Shown one piece after another: positions 19,114-27,391 of a stretch of 64,000 nucleotides of DNA. Origin of the DNA: Glycomyces harbinensis (lineage in GTDB: Bacteria > Actinomycetota > Actinomycetes > Mycobacteriales > Micromonosporaceae); NCBI RefSeq assembly GCF_900101745.1, contig NZ_FNAD01000003.1, positions 186,001 to 250,000 of the forward strand, read 5' to 3'. Below the pieces are notes generated by a model. The model was not told where the DNA came from. It saw only the letters and a program-made list of their open reading frames with translations, and did not search any database. Position 1 is the first letter of the stretch, and each line of letters opens with the position of its first letter. A program made the position numbers and the translations under genes.

Positions 19114-19369
19114 GAGTGCCATGACTACTATCAAGGTCCCGGTAGAGCTGCGCGATCGTATCGCAAAGCTCGCGGAACACCGACACCTGTCAATGGCCGG
19201 CGCGGTTGAGCGCGCTATCGACGTCGCCGAGGAAGAGGAATTCTGGGCTCGCGCGAGGGCCGTGATGGGCACCGCAGAGGCCAGGGATGATCTCCAGCGA
19301 GAGAGCGAGCGACTCGCACCGTCGTTGGGCGATGAGCTCGAAGCCGAGGACTGGAGCGACATCCTGTGA
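19112..19369 (+). CDS. MazE-type antitoxin (ribbon-helix-helix)
   Basis: An 85-residue protein whose first half (TTIKVPVELRDRIAKLAEHRHLSMAGAVERAI) fits a ribbon-helix-helix DNA-binding domain. The acidic C-terminal tail (ELEAEDWSDIL) would neutralise the toxin. ATG 19112 is placed right after the -10; ATG 19121 is an alternative. Its stop overlaps the toxin GTG (GTGA). The short antitoxin-toxin pair with shared promoter is the classic type II arrangement. Confidence 0.82.
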   Translation: MSAMTTIKVPVELRDRIAKLAEHRHLSMAGAVERAIDVAEEEEFWARARAVMGTAEARDDLQRESERLAPSLGDELEAEDWSDIL

Positions 19370-19686
19370 ACCGAGGTGACATCTACCTGTGCGACTTCGG
19401 CGATCCGATCGGCCACGAGCAAGGTCACCAGCGGCCGGCTGTCATCGTGTCCCGTGATGACATGGCCCGCTTCGGCATACCGGTCGTCGTGCCGATTTCG
19501 CGCACTCGGAGGGAGTATCCGACGCACGTGGAATTGGAGGAAGTCCTCCCGGTCACGAGCTATGCCCAGTGCGAGCATCTCCGAACGGTCTCGACCCGGC
19601 GGTTCGTCAAGCGAGTCGGCGCAGTCGACAGCCTTCAGATGATGAAGATCGAGCTGGTCCTGCGCCGAATCCTCGGGCTGTCTTGA
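19366..19686 (+). CDS. mazF: MazF/PemK-family endoribonuclease toxin
   Basis: A 106-residue MazF-fold toxin, expected to cleave mRNA at short sequence-specific sites and block translation. Conserved segments are MNRGDIYLCDFGDPIGHEQGHQRP at the start (cut here in two: RGDIYLCDFGDP and HEQGHQRPAVIVS), VVVPISRTRR, and CEHLRTVSTRRF. The gene ends only 4 bases from the stop of the convergent methyltransferase gene, leaving no room for a terminator. The module interrupts an otherwise leftward exopolysaccharide cluster. Confidence 0.9.
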   Translation: MNRGDIYLCDFGDPIGHEQGHQRPAVIVSRDDMARFGIPVVVPISRTRREYPTHVELEEVLPVTSYAQCEHLRTVSTRRFVKRVGAVDSLQMMKIELVLRRILGLS

Positions 19687-19690
19687 GCGT

Positions 19691-20422
19691 TTAGCGGCGC
19701 CGCGCGATGTAGACCACGTCCGAGGCCCACTTCGACAGCGGCGAGGCCAGCAGGTTGTCGGCCGCCTTCGCCCCCGGACCCCACGGATTGCGGTAGCAGC
19801 CCTGCGTGAACAGCGTGAAGCCCTGCATCCCGACCAGGTCGAAGCCGTGGCGGTCGAACAGGTCCCGCATCTCCTCGTGCGACAGCTCCTGGAACCACGT
19901 GCTCGCGTCCAGGCGCCCGAACGTCTTGCGCAGGTGTCGCAGCGACGAGGCGTTGCCGTGGTTCTCCACCAGCAGCAGCCCCGCGTCCGCGTCGGGCAGC
20001 GCCATCGAGGCGAAGTCCATCAGCTGGTCGCGCAGATGCAGGTCCACGTTGAGCACGAAGCGGAACGCGGTCACCAGCGCCGGGCGCACCGGGTCGGTCT
20101 CCGGCACCGCCAGACCCGGCCGGACCAGGTGCGCGTGCCCCGGAGTCCCCAGCTCGCGGCCCTTCTGGAGCATCGCCTCCGAGGTGTCGTAGCCGTGCGA
20201 GACCGACACCAGGCCCGACAGCATCCGCGAGACCCGGCCCGTCCCGCACGCGAAGTCGTGGTGCACCGGCGCCAGCGGGAACGCGTTCGGAACGAAGCCG
20301 CGCAGCCAGCCAGCCTGGCGGCCGGAGACGATCGACGAGAACGTCCCCGGCGCGTACGTCCGCTCGGCGTACTTCTCCACGGCCGACGGGTCCTGGAACA
20401 CCTCGGTGTAGTTGCTGGCCAT
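19691..20422 (-). CDS. Class I SAM-dependent methyltransferase
   Basis: A 243-residue enzyme with SAM motif I HDFACGTGRVSRML, an acidic motif after it (GYDTSEAML), and a motif IV-like segment (ALVTAFRFVLNV). I chose ATG 20422, which has a GAGGGGA site. It lies directly downstream of the flippase gene (23-base gap) in the exopolysaccharide locus, so a sugar or lipid-linked glycan is a plausible acceptor. The substrate cannot be read from the sequence. Confidence 0.85.
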   Translation of the reverse strand: MASNYTEVFQDPSAVEKYAERTYAPGTFSSIVSGRQAGWLRGFVPNAFPLAPVHHDFACGTGRVSRMLSGLVSVSHGYDTSEAMLQKGRELGTPGHAHLVRPGLAVPETDPVRPALVTAFRFVLNVDLHLRDQLMDFASMALPDADAGLLLVENHGNASSLRHLRKTFGRLDASTWFQELSHEEMRDLFDRHGFDLVGMQGFTLFTQGCYRNPWGPGAKAADNLLASPLSKWASDVVYIARRR

Positions 20423-20445
20423 GAAGGTCCCCTCAATTCGGAGTG

Positions 20446-21933
20446 TCAGATGGCGGTCCGGTAGCGCAGCAGCGCCACCGCCCACGCGAGGCCCGCGGCC
20501 GCGAGCGCGGCCAGCGTCCACAGCGGGCCGAACGGCACGGCCGCCAACGGAAGGACACCGAATCCGAGGCCGGCCGCCAGCAGCGTCCGCCTCGTCAACA
20601 CCCCGAACGGGTGCAGGCCGAACGTGCGCCACAGTTGCACGAGTGGAACCAAATTATTGACCAGGACGGCCGCCGACCACGCGATCGCCGCGCCGACGAC
20701 ACCCATGGAGGGGATCAACGCGAGGTTCAACCCGACGTTGACGACGAGTGAAATCGAGACGTCGATCAGCTGCCACGAGGTCTTCCCCGCCATCGACAGC
20801 ATCGAGTCGACCACGCCGCACGCGGAGCTGATCATCATGGCCGGAACCAGGATCCACACCACCATCCGCGCGTCGCCGCCCGCGTACTCCGTGCCGAACA
20901 GCTGCAGGTACCAGTCCGCGAGCAGCCCCACCGCCAGGTACACCGGCCAGGTCAGGCTCACGATCCACGCCGTCGACGTCTGGTACAGCGCCCGCGCCGA
21001 CGCGGGCTCCCCGACGGCCATCGCCGCGGCCGCGCGCGGCTGCACCGACTGCCCCACCGCGCCCGAGGCCATCTGCCCCACGATCACGAACCGCGTCGCC
21101 ACCGTGTACACCGCCGCCGGGCCGAGCCCGGCCAGCGCCGCCACCATGATGATGTCGAGCCGCTGGAGCCCCAGCTGCGCCACGCCCGCCGCCGCGCGCG
21201 GGGCCGTGAACCCCCAGAACGCCCGGGCCGAGACCCGGTCGGGGAAGCCCGGATCGGGCCGCGTCGCCCGGTGGCGCCGCAGCAGGTACCAGCCGGCCGC
21301 AACGGCGGCGGGCAGGTACGGCAGCACCCACGCCAGCGTGATCCACTGCGCGGTCGCCCTGCCCGCCAAGGCGATCGCACCGAGACCGACCAGTTGCGCC
21401 ACGGTGCGCCCGAGCTTGTCGATGACCACCGACGGGCCCATGAGCCGGTAGCCGCGCGTCGCCGCCAGCAGCGCCTCCATCGCGACCGACGCGGGGATGA
21501 ACACCGCGAGCAGCCGCACCAGGTCCGGGCGCGCGAACATCGGCGCCGCCGCCAGCAGCGCGAGCGCCGCCGCGAACGACGCGATCGCGGCCGGCCACAG
21601 GCCCAGCCGCAGCACCGACCCGATGGCGCCGTCCCGGCCGTTCTTGTGCAGCCTCGCGACCCAGTAGACCAGGCCCGTGGGCGTCCCCAGCCGCGCGAGC
21701 GCGCCCGCGAGCATGAACACCGAGGTCGCCGCGAAGAACGCGCCGGCCTCGGCGGGCGTCAGCGCGACGGCCGCCAGCCAGGTGACCGCCAGGCCGCCGA
21801 TGCCGGAGACGGCGGCCCCGACGAGGTTCGCCAGTCCGCCGCGGGCCGTGCCGCGCAGCTCTTCCCGCCCGGCCTCCTCGTCCTCGACGGCCGCCGCGGT
21901 AAGCGCCGCCAACTGGGCACGCCCCCGAGCCAT
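20446..21933 (-). CDS. Polysaccharide flippase (MATE/Wzx-like)
   Basis: A 495-residue integral membrane protein with about 12-14 helices. Its N-terminal pattern (LVGAAVSGIGGLAVTWLAAVALTPAEAGAFF) is typical of lipid-linked oligosaccharide translocases. ATG 21933 is the only plausible start; it lies inside the 3' end of the sulfotransferase gene in another frame, a 175-base overlap. It would export the repeat unit of the locus. Confidence 0.85.
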   Translation of the reverse strand: MARGRAQLAALTAAAVEDEEAGREELRGTARGGLANLVGAAVSGIGGLAVTWLAAVALTPAEAGAFFAATSVFMLAGALARLGTPTGLVYWVARLHKNGRDGAIGSVLRLGLWPAAIASFAAALALLAAAPMFARPDLVRLLAVFIPASVAMEALLAATRGYRLMGPSVVIDKLGRTVAQLVGLGAIALAGRATAQWITLAWVLPYLPAAVAAGWYLLRRHRATRPDPGFPDRVSARAFWGFTAPRAAAGVAQLGLQRLDIIMVAALAGLGPAAVYTVATRFVIVGQMASGAVGQSVQPRAAAAMAVGEPASARALYQTSTAWIVSLTWPVYLAVGLLADWYLQLFGTEYAGGDARMVVWILVPAMMISSACGVVDSMLSMAGKTSWQLIDVSISLVVNVGLNLALIPSMGVVGAAIAWSAAVLVNNLVPLVQLWRTFGLHPFGVLTRRTLLAAGLGFGVLPLAAVPFGPLWTLAALAAAGLAWAVALLRYRTAI

Positions 21934-22784
21934 TCCTCGAGCCGCCGGTCGTACGGCTCGTAGTGATCGGTCAGCTGCGCCCGCAGCGCGGCGGTCATCG
22001 GCGAGGGGCGCCCGCGCGCGTTGTGCCGCGCGAACGCGAACTCCCCGATCCACGGCAGCCCCAGGAACCGCAGGACCCGCTCGAACGCGTCCTCGGGCCT
22101 GGAGAAGAACTCCCCGGAGTCCAGCACCAGCACCCGGTCGCGCCCGACGTGCCCGGCGAGCGGCTCGAGGTAGTCCGTGTACCGCCCGCGGGCGGCGTAC
22201 GCGTGGTGCTGGTGGTCGAAGCTGTACAGCCCCGGCTCGGTCCGCAGCCGCTCCTCCACGCCGTCGAGGCGCTCGTCCTCGGCCGCGACGGCCTCGGCGA
22301 AGTCCGCGATCGGCTCGAACCCGCGCGCGACCTCGTGCGCGTGGTGCGACCAGGCCCGCTCGACCGGGTCGCGCACCAGCGAGATCACCTTGACCCCGGG
22401 CAGGTCCCGGGCGAAGCGCATCGCGGCCAGCGGGTGGTACAGGTAGTACGGGCTCGACTCGAAGCCCACCGGGGCGAGCCCGGTGTGGTCGGCGATGCGC
22501 CGCGCGCCCGCCTGCGTCGGGAAGTGCCCCCGGTACCAGGCCATGCCGCGGTCGTACCCGGTGTCGAAGTAGTGGACGCCCTTGTGGAACACCGGCTTCA
22601 GCATCGCCGGATGCTGGGCCAGGGCCCGGTACAGGGACGTCGTGCCGCAGCGCTGGCCGCCGCAGATCAGCAGGCCCGGCAGGATCCGTGAGGAGGCCGT
22701 CAGGCGTCCGAACGTGCGGGACGAATGGCCGACGACGGCCTTCAGCCGGCCCGGGATGCGCTCGCGGAGCGTTCGCTGGCTCAT
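21759..22784 (-). CDS. Sulfotransferase (heparan/chondroitin sulfotransferase-like)
   Basis: A 341-residue PAPS-dependent enzyme. The 5'-PSB loop is CGGQRCGTTSLYRAL and the 3'-PB motif is LVRDPVERAWSHHAHE. The C-terminal family block (LTDHYEPYDRRLEEWLG) is where such proteins usually end. Here the frame instead continues about 58 residues as Arg/Pro/Ser-rich sequence over the start of the flippase gene. That could be a lost stop codon or a frameshift. ATG 22784 has GAAGGAG upstream. With the second sulfotransferase nearby, this suggests sulfation of an exported glycan. Confidence 0.88.
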   Translation of the reverse strand: MSQRTLRERIPGRLKAVVGHSSRTFGRLTASSRILPGLLICGGQRCGTTSLYRALAQHPAMLKPVFHKGVHYFDTGYDRGMAWYRGHFPTQAGARRIADHTGLAPVGFESSPYYLYHPLAAMRFARDLPGVKVISLVRDPVERAWSHHAHEVARGFEPIADFAEAVAAEDERLDGVEERLRTEPGLYSFDHQHHAYAARGRYTDYLEPLAGHVGRDRVLVLDSGEFFSRPEDAFERVLRFLGLPWIGEFAFARHNARGRPSPMTAALRAQLTDHYEPYDRRLEEWLGGVPSWRRLPRRPSRTRRPGGKSCAARPAADWRTSSGPPSPASAAWRSPGWRPSR

Positions 22785-22803
22785 GGGTGGCTCCTTCTGC
22801 CGC

Positions 22804-24081
22804 TCAATGCGTTCCGTCGGTGCCGTTCGCCGGCGCGGTGCGCTGGCGGGCGATGTGGCGCAGCAGGGTCGGCAGCAGCCAGCGCCCGAGGGCGCCGAGT
22901 GCGGCGCCGGCGCGTTCGGCCTGGTCGCCCATGTAGCGGGCGGCGAGGTCCACGAGGTACAGCAGTGCGGTCGCCTCGGCCTCGGCGGGCGCGACGCCCA
23001 TGGGCGCGAGGATCGCGGGCGCGTCGGCGACGAGCCCGAGCACGGCGGTGGTCGGGTCGGTCCCCTTGGTGACGATGTCGTCCTGGAGCCGGTAGTGGGC
23101 GGCGTCGAAGCCGTAGGGCACGCCGGTCTCGAAGCGTTCGAGGTCCCACAGGTAGATGACCTCGTCGGTCTCGCGGGTGTTCCACGGGGACCAGTCGCCG
23201 TGCCAGGCGCCGAAGGACATCTCGGTGGCGGCGAAGCGGTCGAGGAGGGTCTCCCCGGCGGTCTGGAGCGTGTCGGCGTCCGGTTCGGCGCGTTCGGTGA
23301 GCGCCTTGAGGCGCGAGCGCAGGCGGGCGGCGTAGTTCGACTCGCCCAGGGGCGAGCGGGAGTTCCCGCAGGCGTCGGCGAGTTCGCGCATGGCGTTGAC
23401 GCGTCGCGCGGGGCCGAGGTCGGCGGGCGCGGTCCAGGCGGGGAGCGCGGAGGTCACCATGAGGTTGTGGCCGTTCCAGTTGCCCGCGTGGAGCAGCCGG
23501 GGCACGCGCAGCAGCCGCAGTTCGCAGAACTCGCTGAGGCGCTTGGTGGCCGCGACCTCGGCGTCGACGAGTTCGCGCGTGAGCGGGTTGACGCCGAGTT
23601 TGGCGAACGCGACGGTGTTGGCGTCGCCGTCGAGGATCTGGAGCACCGGTTTGCGGTTCGCCCGAGCGGGTCCGATGTGGATGCTCAGGTGCACTTCGTG
23701 CCCGAGGACGGACGCCAGGTGGTCGTCGATGCCCTCGGCGCCGCCGACTTTGACGCGGTGCGGCAGCAGGAGGCGGTCGACGCCCAGGCGCAGGGCCCAC
23801 ACGGCGGCGTCGCGCTTGAGGCGGGCGCCGCGGGCGGCGGGCCTGGCGTAGCGCGAGAGCGCGGCCGCGGCGACCTTGCGGTCGGCGGCCGGGATGAGCA
23901 CGCGCGGCTTGCGCCGGCCGGGCACGACGATGTAGGGCCGGGCGGGCTCGCCGCGCTTCGCCCGCGTTCCGGGAGGCGCCTGACCGCTCGCGTCCGCGCC
24001 GGGATAGAGCTGGTCGATCACCTCCGCCAGGTAGGTCGCCCGCCTGCGCAGGTCGTCGGCGGTCTTCAGGGCTCGGCTCAT
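22804..24081 (-). CDS. APH/kinase-like phosphotransferase in exopolysaccharide locus
   Basis: A 425-residue protein whose C-terminal half has the phosphotransferase catalytic loop HGDWSPWN followed by YLWDLERFE, the DFG-like metal site of the aminoglycoside phosphotransferase/choline kinase superfamily. The N-terminal 200 residues hold a degenerate N-lobe (VLQILDGDANTVAFAKLGVN). ATG 24081 overlaps the upstream membrane-protein stop (ATGA). Its place between a ligase/polymerase and a sulfotransferase suggests phosphorylation of a sugar or glycan end, not drug resistance (inference). Confidence 0.78.
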   Translation of the reverse strand: MSRALKTADDLRRRATYLAEVIDQLYPGADASGQAPPGTRAKRGEPARPYIVVPGRRKPRVLIPAADRKVAAAALSRYARPAARGARLKRDAAVWALRLGVDRLLLPHRVKVGGAEGIDDHLASVLGHEVHLSIHIGPARANRKPVLQILDGDANTVAFAKLGVNPLTRELVDAEVAATKRLSEFCELRLLRVPRLLHAGNWNGHNLMVTSALPAWTAPADLGPARRVNAMRELADACGNSRSPLGESNYAARLRSRLKALTERAEPDADTLQTAGETLLDRFAATEMSFGAWHGDWSPWNTRETDEVIYLWDLERFETGVPYGFDAAHYRLQDDIVTKGTDPTTAVLGLVADAPAILAPMGVAPAEAEATALLYLVDLAARYMGDQAERAGAALGALGRWLLPTLLRHIARQRTAPANGTDGTH

Positions 24082-25499
24082 CGGTTCTCCGTCTCTGGGC
24101 CAAGGTTCCCGGGCTCGGGACTGGGCGAATCCACCGCTCCGCGAGCGTGGACGGTGTTGTTGGCGGCGAGGAGGACGTAGCTGAGCAGGGTGAGCAGGAG
24201 GGGCGTGACGAGGGCGTTGTAGTAGAACATCGACAGCAGCGAGAAGCCGACGACGGCGCTGCCGGCGATGCCGATTGCGGTGTGGTCGCGCCGGAACCGC
24301 CACAGGACCGCGAGCGCGAAGCCGAGGTAGGCGACGGTCCCGGCGATGCCGTGGGCGAACATGACCTGCCACAGCTGGCCGTTGCCGCCGAGGGTCCGCC
24401 CGCCGCAGCGGGGGCACTCGGGGGTGGGACCGACGGCGATGGACTCGCCCGACCCGAGGGTCTTCCTGGTGGAGCCGAAGCCGATCACGGGCGAGTGCTC
24501 GACGACCAGTTCGGTGGCGCGCTCGGACGAGAACGCGCGGCCCTCGTCCGAGTGCCCGTTGTCCATCCTCGCCTGGACGACCGTCCCCAGCGGCGTGAGG
24601 ACGACGAGGAGGATCGCGGCGCATCCGGCTCCGCCGAGCGCGAGCATCGCGCCGGGCCGCCCCGAGATGAGCAGCCGCAGGGCGGTGAAGACGGCGATGG
24701 CGGCCAGGCCGAGCCACAGGCCGCGGTTCATGGAGTAGACGGCGGGCACGAGCGAGACGACCAGGAGCGCGACGGCGCCGACGCGCCATTTCGCCGCGGC
24801 GGGGATGCAGAAGGCCGCCACGACGAGCCAGACCGCGGTGATCGCGAAGTTGTTGCCCCACGTGTTGGTGTAGCCCCACGGCGCGGCGGGCCGCGGCGTC
24901 TCGTAGCCGAGGAAGTCCATCGTCTGCGCCGCCGCCGGGTGCACCAGCGACTGCACGAAGCCGTCCTTGGCAACGGCCTTGGGCAGCAGCGCCTCGACGG
25001 GGGAGGTGTACTCGAAGCTCCCTGCGAACGTCCCCAGGAGGCCGCCCGCGACGGTGACCACGAACAGCCACGCGAGCAGCCGGATCAGCCGCTCGCGCCG
25101 CAGCCGGCCCTCGACCAGGAGGTTGTAGGCCCACAGGGCGATCAGGGTGCAGCAGCAGTAGAAGCCGAACCGGAACGTCGCGCCGGGCAGGCTCGAGAAC
25201 CAGGTCTCGGGGATCGTGCCGGGCGGGTCGACGCCGAGGTTCGCCAGGCTCAGCGTGACCGCGAGGAGGAACAGCAGCCACCACCCGAACGCGGGCGGGA
25301 CGGCGATCGAGCGCCGCCGCACCAGCTTGACGGCCGCGACGGCCGCCACGAACGGGATCGCCAGGACGCCGAGGCCGAGCGCCCACCACAGCGGATACGC
25401 GGCCAGGAGCCAGAACAGCGAGGCGCCCTCGTTGGAGGCGGCCCGCTCCGGTCCGATCCGGGCCCGTCCGGCCGAGCGGGCGGCCGCGAGGAGCGTCAT
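24078..25499 (-). CDS. O-antigen ligase/polymerase-like membrane protein
   Basis: A 473-residue protein with about ten membrane helices and a large extracytoplasmic loop (roughly residues 310-375). The loop contains the Wzy/WaaL-type segment VEHSPVIGFGSTRKTLGSGES and an unusual CPRCGG pair that may bind metal or form a disulfide. Such proteins polymerise or transfer lipid-linked glycans outside the membrane. It overlaps its neighbours on both sides by four bases. Confidence 0.83.
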   Translation of the reverse strand: MTLLAAARSAGRARIGPERAASNEGASLFWLLAAYPLWWALGLGVLAIPFVAAVAAVKLVRRRSIAVPPAFGWWLLFLLAVTLSLANLGVDPPGTIPETWFSSLPGATFRFGFYCCCTLIALWAYNLLVEGRLRRERLIRLLAWLFVVTVAGGLLGTFAGSFEYTSPVEALLPKAVAKDGFVQSLVHPAAAQTMDFLGYETPRPAAPWGYTNTWGNNFAITAVWLVVAAFCIPAAAKWRVGAVALLVVSLVPAVYSMNRGLWLGLAAIAVFTALRLLISGRPGAMLALGGAGCAAILLVVLTPLGTVVQARMDNGHSDEGRAFSSERATELVVEHSPVIGFGSTRKTLGSGESIAVGPTPECPRCGGRTLGGNGQLWQVMFAHGIAGTVAYLGFALAVLWRFRRDHTAIGIAGSAVVGFSLLSMFYYNALVTPLLLTLLSYVLLAANNTVHARGAVDSPSPEPGNLGPETENR

Positions 25500-27172
25500 C
25501 GGGGCTCGGCCGAGCGCGCCGTCCCGACGACCGGCTTCGCCCCCACCACCGGGATCGTCTGGGTCGTCGCGGCCTCGCCGTCGTCAACGGCATCGAGGGA
25601 GTCCGTGGGCGTCTCGTCGGCCGAGACCGTCGGAGCCGAGGTCAATTCGCGGCGCGCGGTCGGCAGCGGCACCGTGTTCATCGGCCCGAGCACGCTCGGC
25701 AGCAGCACCGCGCCGAGCAGCGGCGTGTCGATCTGGCGCATGGCGACCGCGGCGGCGGCGGTCTCGGTGATGGCGTCGCGCTGGGACTGGACCGCGAGGA
25801 TCACCGCGTCGGCGTGCCCGGCGAGCAGCTGCGCGTCGGCCGAACACGACAGCGGCGGCGCGTCCACCACGACGAAGCGTCCCGCCTCGGCGAGCTTCGC
25901 GAACGTCTCGGCGGCGGCCTCGCTGGTGGGTCCGGCGGCCCGCGCGGCGGCGCCGGGGCCGATCACGTTGAGGCTCGGCTGCCTCGGGGCGGCGTGCGTG
26001 GCGACGGCGAGGTCGATGCGCCCGGACCAGACGTCGGCCAGGCCCGGGACGGACTCGGTCCCGAACAGCTCGGGCAGTCCCACGGTGGTGCTCGGGTTCG
26101 CGGCGACGGCGGTGACGCGGTCGCCCGCGCGGGCCATGGCGGTGGCGAGGTTCGCGGCGACGACGCTGGCCGCCGGCCCCGGCGCGACCCCGGCGACGAC
26201 GATCACGCGCTGCTCGCCGGTGAGCTGGGAGGCCACGACGTTGCGCAGCTGGGAGAACACCCGGCCGCCGGGGCTGTAGGCCCCGAAGACCTCGCGGCGC
26301 TGGAACTTCACGGCCGGCGGCACGGAGGCGAGCACGTCGAGCTCGCAGCGCTCGACCAGGTCGGTCGGGTAGGACACCTTGCGGGCCAGGCGGTGCCGGG
26401 CCCAGGCGAGCATGAGGCCCAGCGGCAGGCCGACGCCGAGCGCGGCGGCGAGGTTGAACATCGCGTTGGGGCTCACCGGCGCCTCGGGCAGCGGGGCCTG
26501 GTTGATGACCCGCCCGGGCGAGACGGCGGTCTGCTCGGCCTCGAGTGCGGCGATCTCGGCTTCGAGTTCGCCGGCCTGGCGCCGCAGGTCATCCAGAGTG
26601 GACTCGAGCGAGGCCCGGCCGCCGTCGCCGGAGTCCATGCGGGACAGGTCGTCCTCGGCGGCGTCGATGTCGGCGTTGACCGCGTCGAGGCCGACGGTGG
26701 TCGAGGCGATCGCGCCGTCGAGCGACGCGGTGGCGCCGGCCTGGCGGTGCGCGAGGTAGGCCTCGCTGAAGGCCACGGTCCCGGCCCGGGCGGCCTCGGG
26801 ATCGCCGGCGCTGAAGGAGATCTCCAGGACCGCGGTGTTCGGCGGCACGGTCACCGACACGCGCGAGACGAGGTCGGCGGCCGGGTCGGTGCCGAGCGCC
26901 TCGGCGGCGGCTTCGGCGACCTCGGTGGACTTCACCAGCTGGGCCTCGGTGTCGAGGTTGACCTGGCCGGCGGTGCGCGCCCCGGTGACGGCGGTGTCGC
27001 TCGCGGTCGGCAGCACCAGCACCGAGGCGGTGGACTCGTACACCTTCTCGGTCGACGCGGTGTAGGCGAACCCGGCGGCGAGCGCCACGGCCACCGTTCC
27101 GATGACGAGCCACCAGGAGCGGCGGACGATGACGCCGTAATCGGCGAGCGTGCGGGCGGCAGGGGTCCTCAA
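25496..27172 (-). CDS. Wzz-Wzc-like polysaccharide co-polymerase with degenerate kinase domain
   Basis: A 558-residue protein. Residues about 1-45 hold the first membrane helix (WWLVIGTVAVALAAGFAYT). A Wzz-type periplasmic region with a coiled coil (LESTLDDLRRQAGELEAEIA) follows, then a second helix near 245 and a BY-kinase-like cytoplasmic domain. The P-loop reads AGVAPGPAASVVAANLA: the invariant Lys and Ser/Thr of Walker A are missing. Walker B-like VVVDAPPLS is kept, but no C-terminal tyrosine cluster is present. It probably controls chain length without kinase activity. It starts at TTG 27172 and heads the leftward operon. Confidence 0.83.
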   Translation of the reverse strand: MRTPAARTLADYGVIVRRSWWLVIGTVAVALAAGFAYTASTEKVYESTASVLVLPTASDTAVTGARTAGQVNLDTEAQLVKSTEVAEAAAEALGTDPAADLVSRVSVTVPPNTAVLEISFSAGDPEAARAGTVAFSEAYLAHRQAGATASLDGAIASTTVGLDAVNADIDAAEDDLSRMDSGDGGRASLESTLDDLRRQAGELEAEIAALEAEQTAVSPGRVINQAPLPEAPVSPNAMFNLAAALGVGLPLGLMLAWARHRLARKVSYPTDLVERCELDVLASVPPAVKFQRREVFGAYSPGGRVFSQLRNVVASQLTGEQRVIVVAGVAPGPAASVVAANLATAMARAGDRVTAVAANPSTTVGLPELFGTESVPGLADVWSGRIDLAVATHAAPRQPSLNVIGPGAAARAAGPTSEAAAETFAKLAEAGRFVVVDAPPLSCSADAQLLAGHADAVILAVQSQRDAITETAAAAVAMRQIDTPLLGAVLLPSVLGPMNTVPLPTARRELTSAPTVSADETPTDSLDAVDDGEAATTQTIPVVGAKPVVGTARSAEPR

Positions 27173-27391
27173 CGCGAAGGCCTTTCTCGTTCTTGGGATC
27201 TCGCTGGAGTAACGAGTGATGAGCCGTTCAGGTGACGGGCGCGCCGCGCCCGTCCAGGCTCGCGGACGCGATGGGGTTGTCTTTGGGCGAGCAGACTAGT
27301 AGAAACCAATTTGTTCGCTAATATGTTGATTCGCGTCATTTGAGCGCGGGTCACATTGGACGCGGTCACATGAGACGGAAGCAGGTGGACG
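27173..27391. promoter_or_regulatory. Divergent promoter region of the exopolysaccharide operon and the GH26-like gene
   Basis: This 219-base spacer contains the most AT-rich stretch nearby (27295-27335), with a TAATAT hexamer at 27319-27324. Two direct copies of GGTCACAT (27349-27356, 27364-27371) lie 15 bp apart, with a weaker related copy (CGTCATTTGAG) just upstream. The repeats lie between the TAATAT and ATG 27392 and could be an operator controlling both directions. Confidence 0.45.

Noticed and set aside
20446..22053. Flippase gene starting 40 codons further upstream.
   Set aside because: The extra residues are Arg-rich and lie wholly in sequence coding for conserved sulfotransferase residues in another frame; ATG 21933 is the better start.
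22804..25593. A 929-codon frame ending with the phosphotransferase-like domain, suggesting a giant fusion protein.
   Set aside because: The first 500 or so codons are an out-of-frame reading of the O-antigen ligase-like gene; the real start is ATG 24081 with an ATGA overlap.
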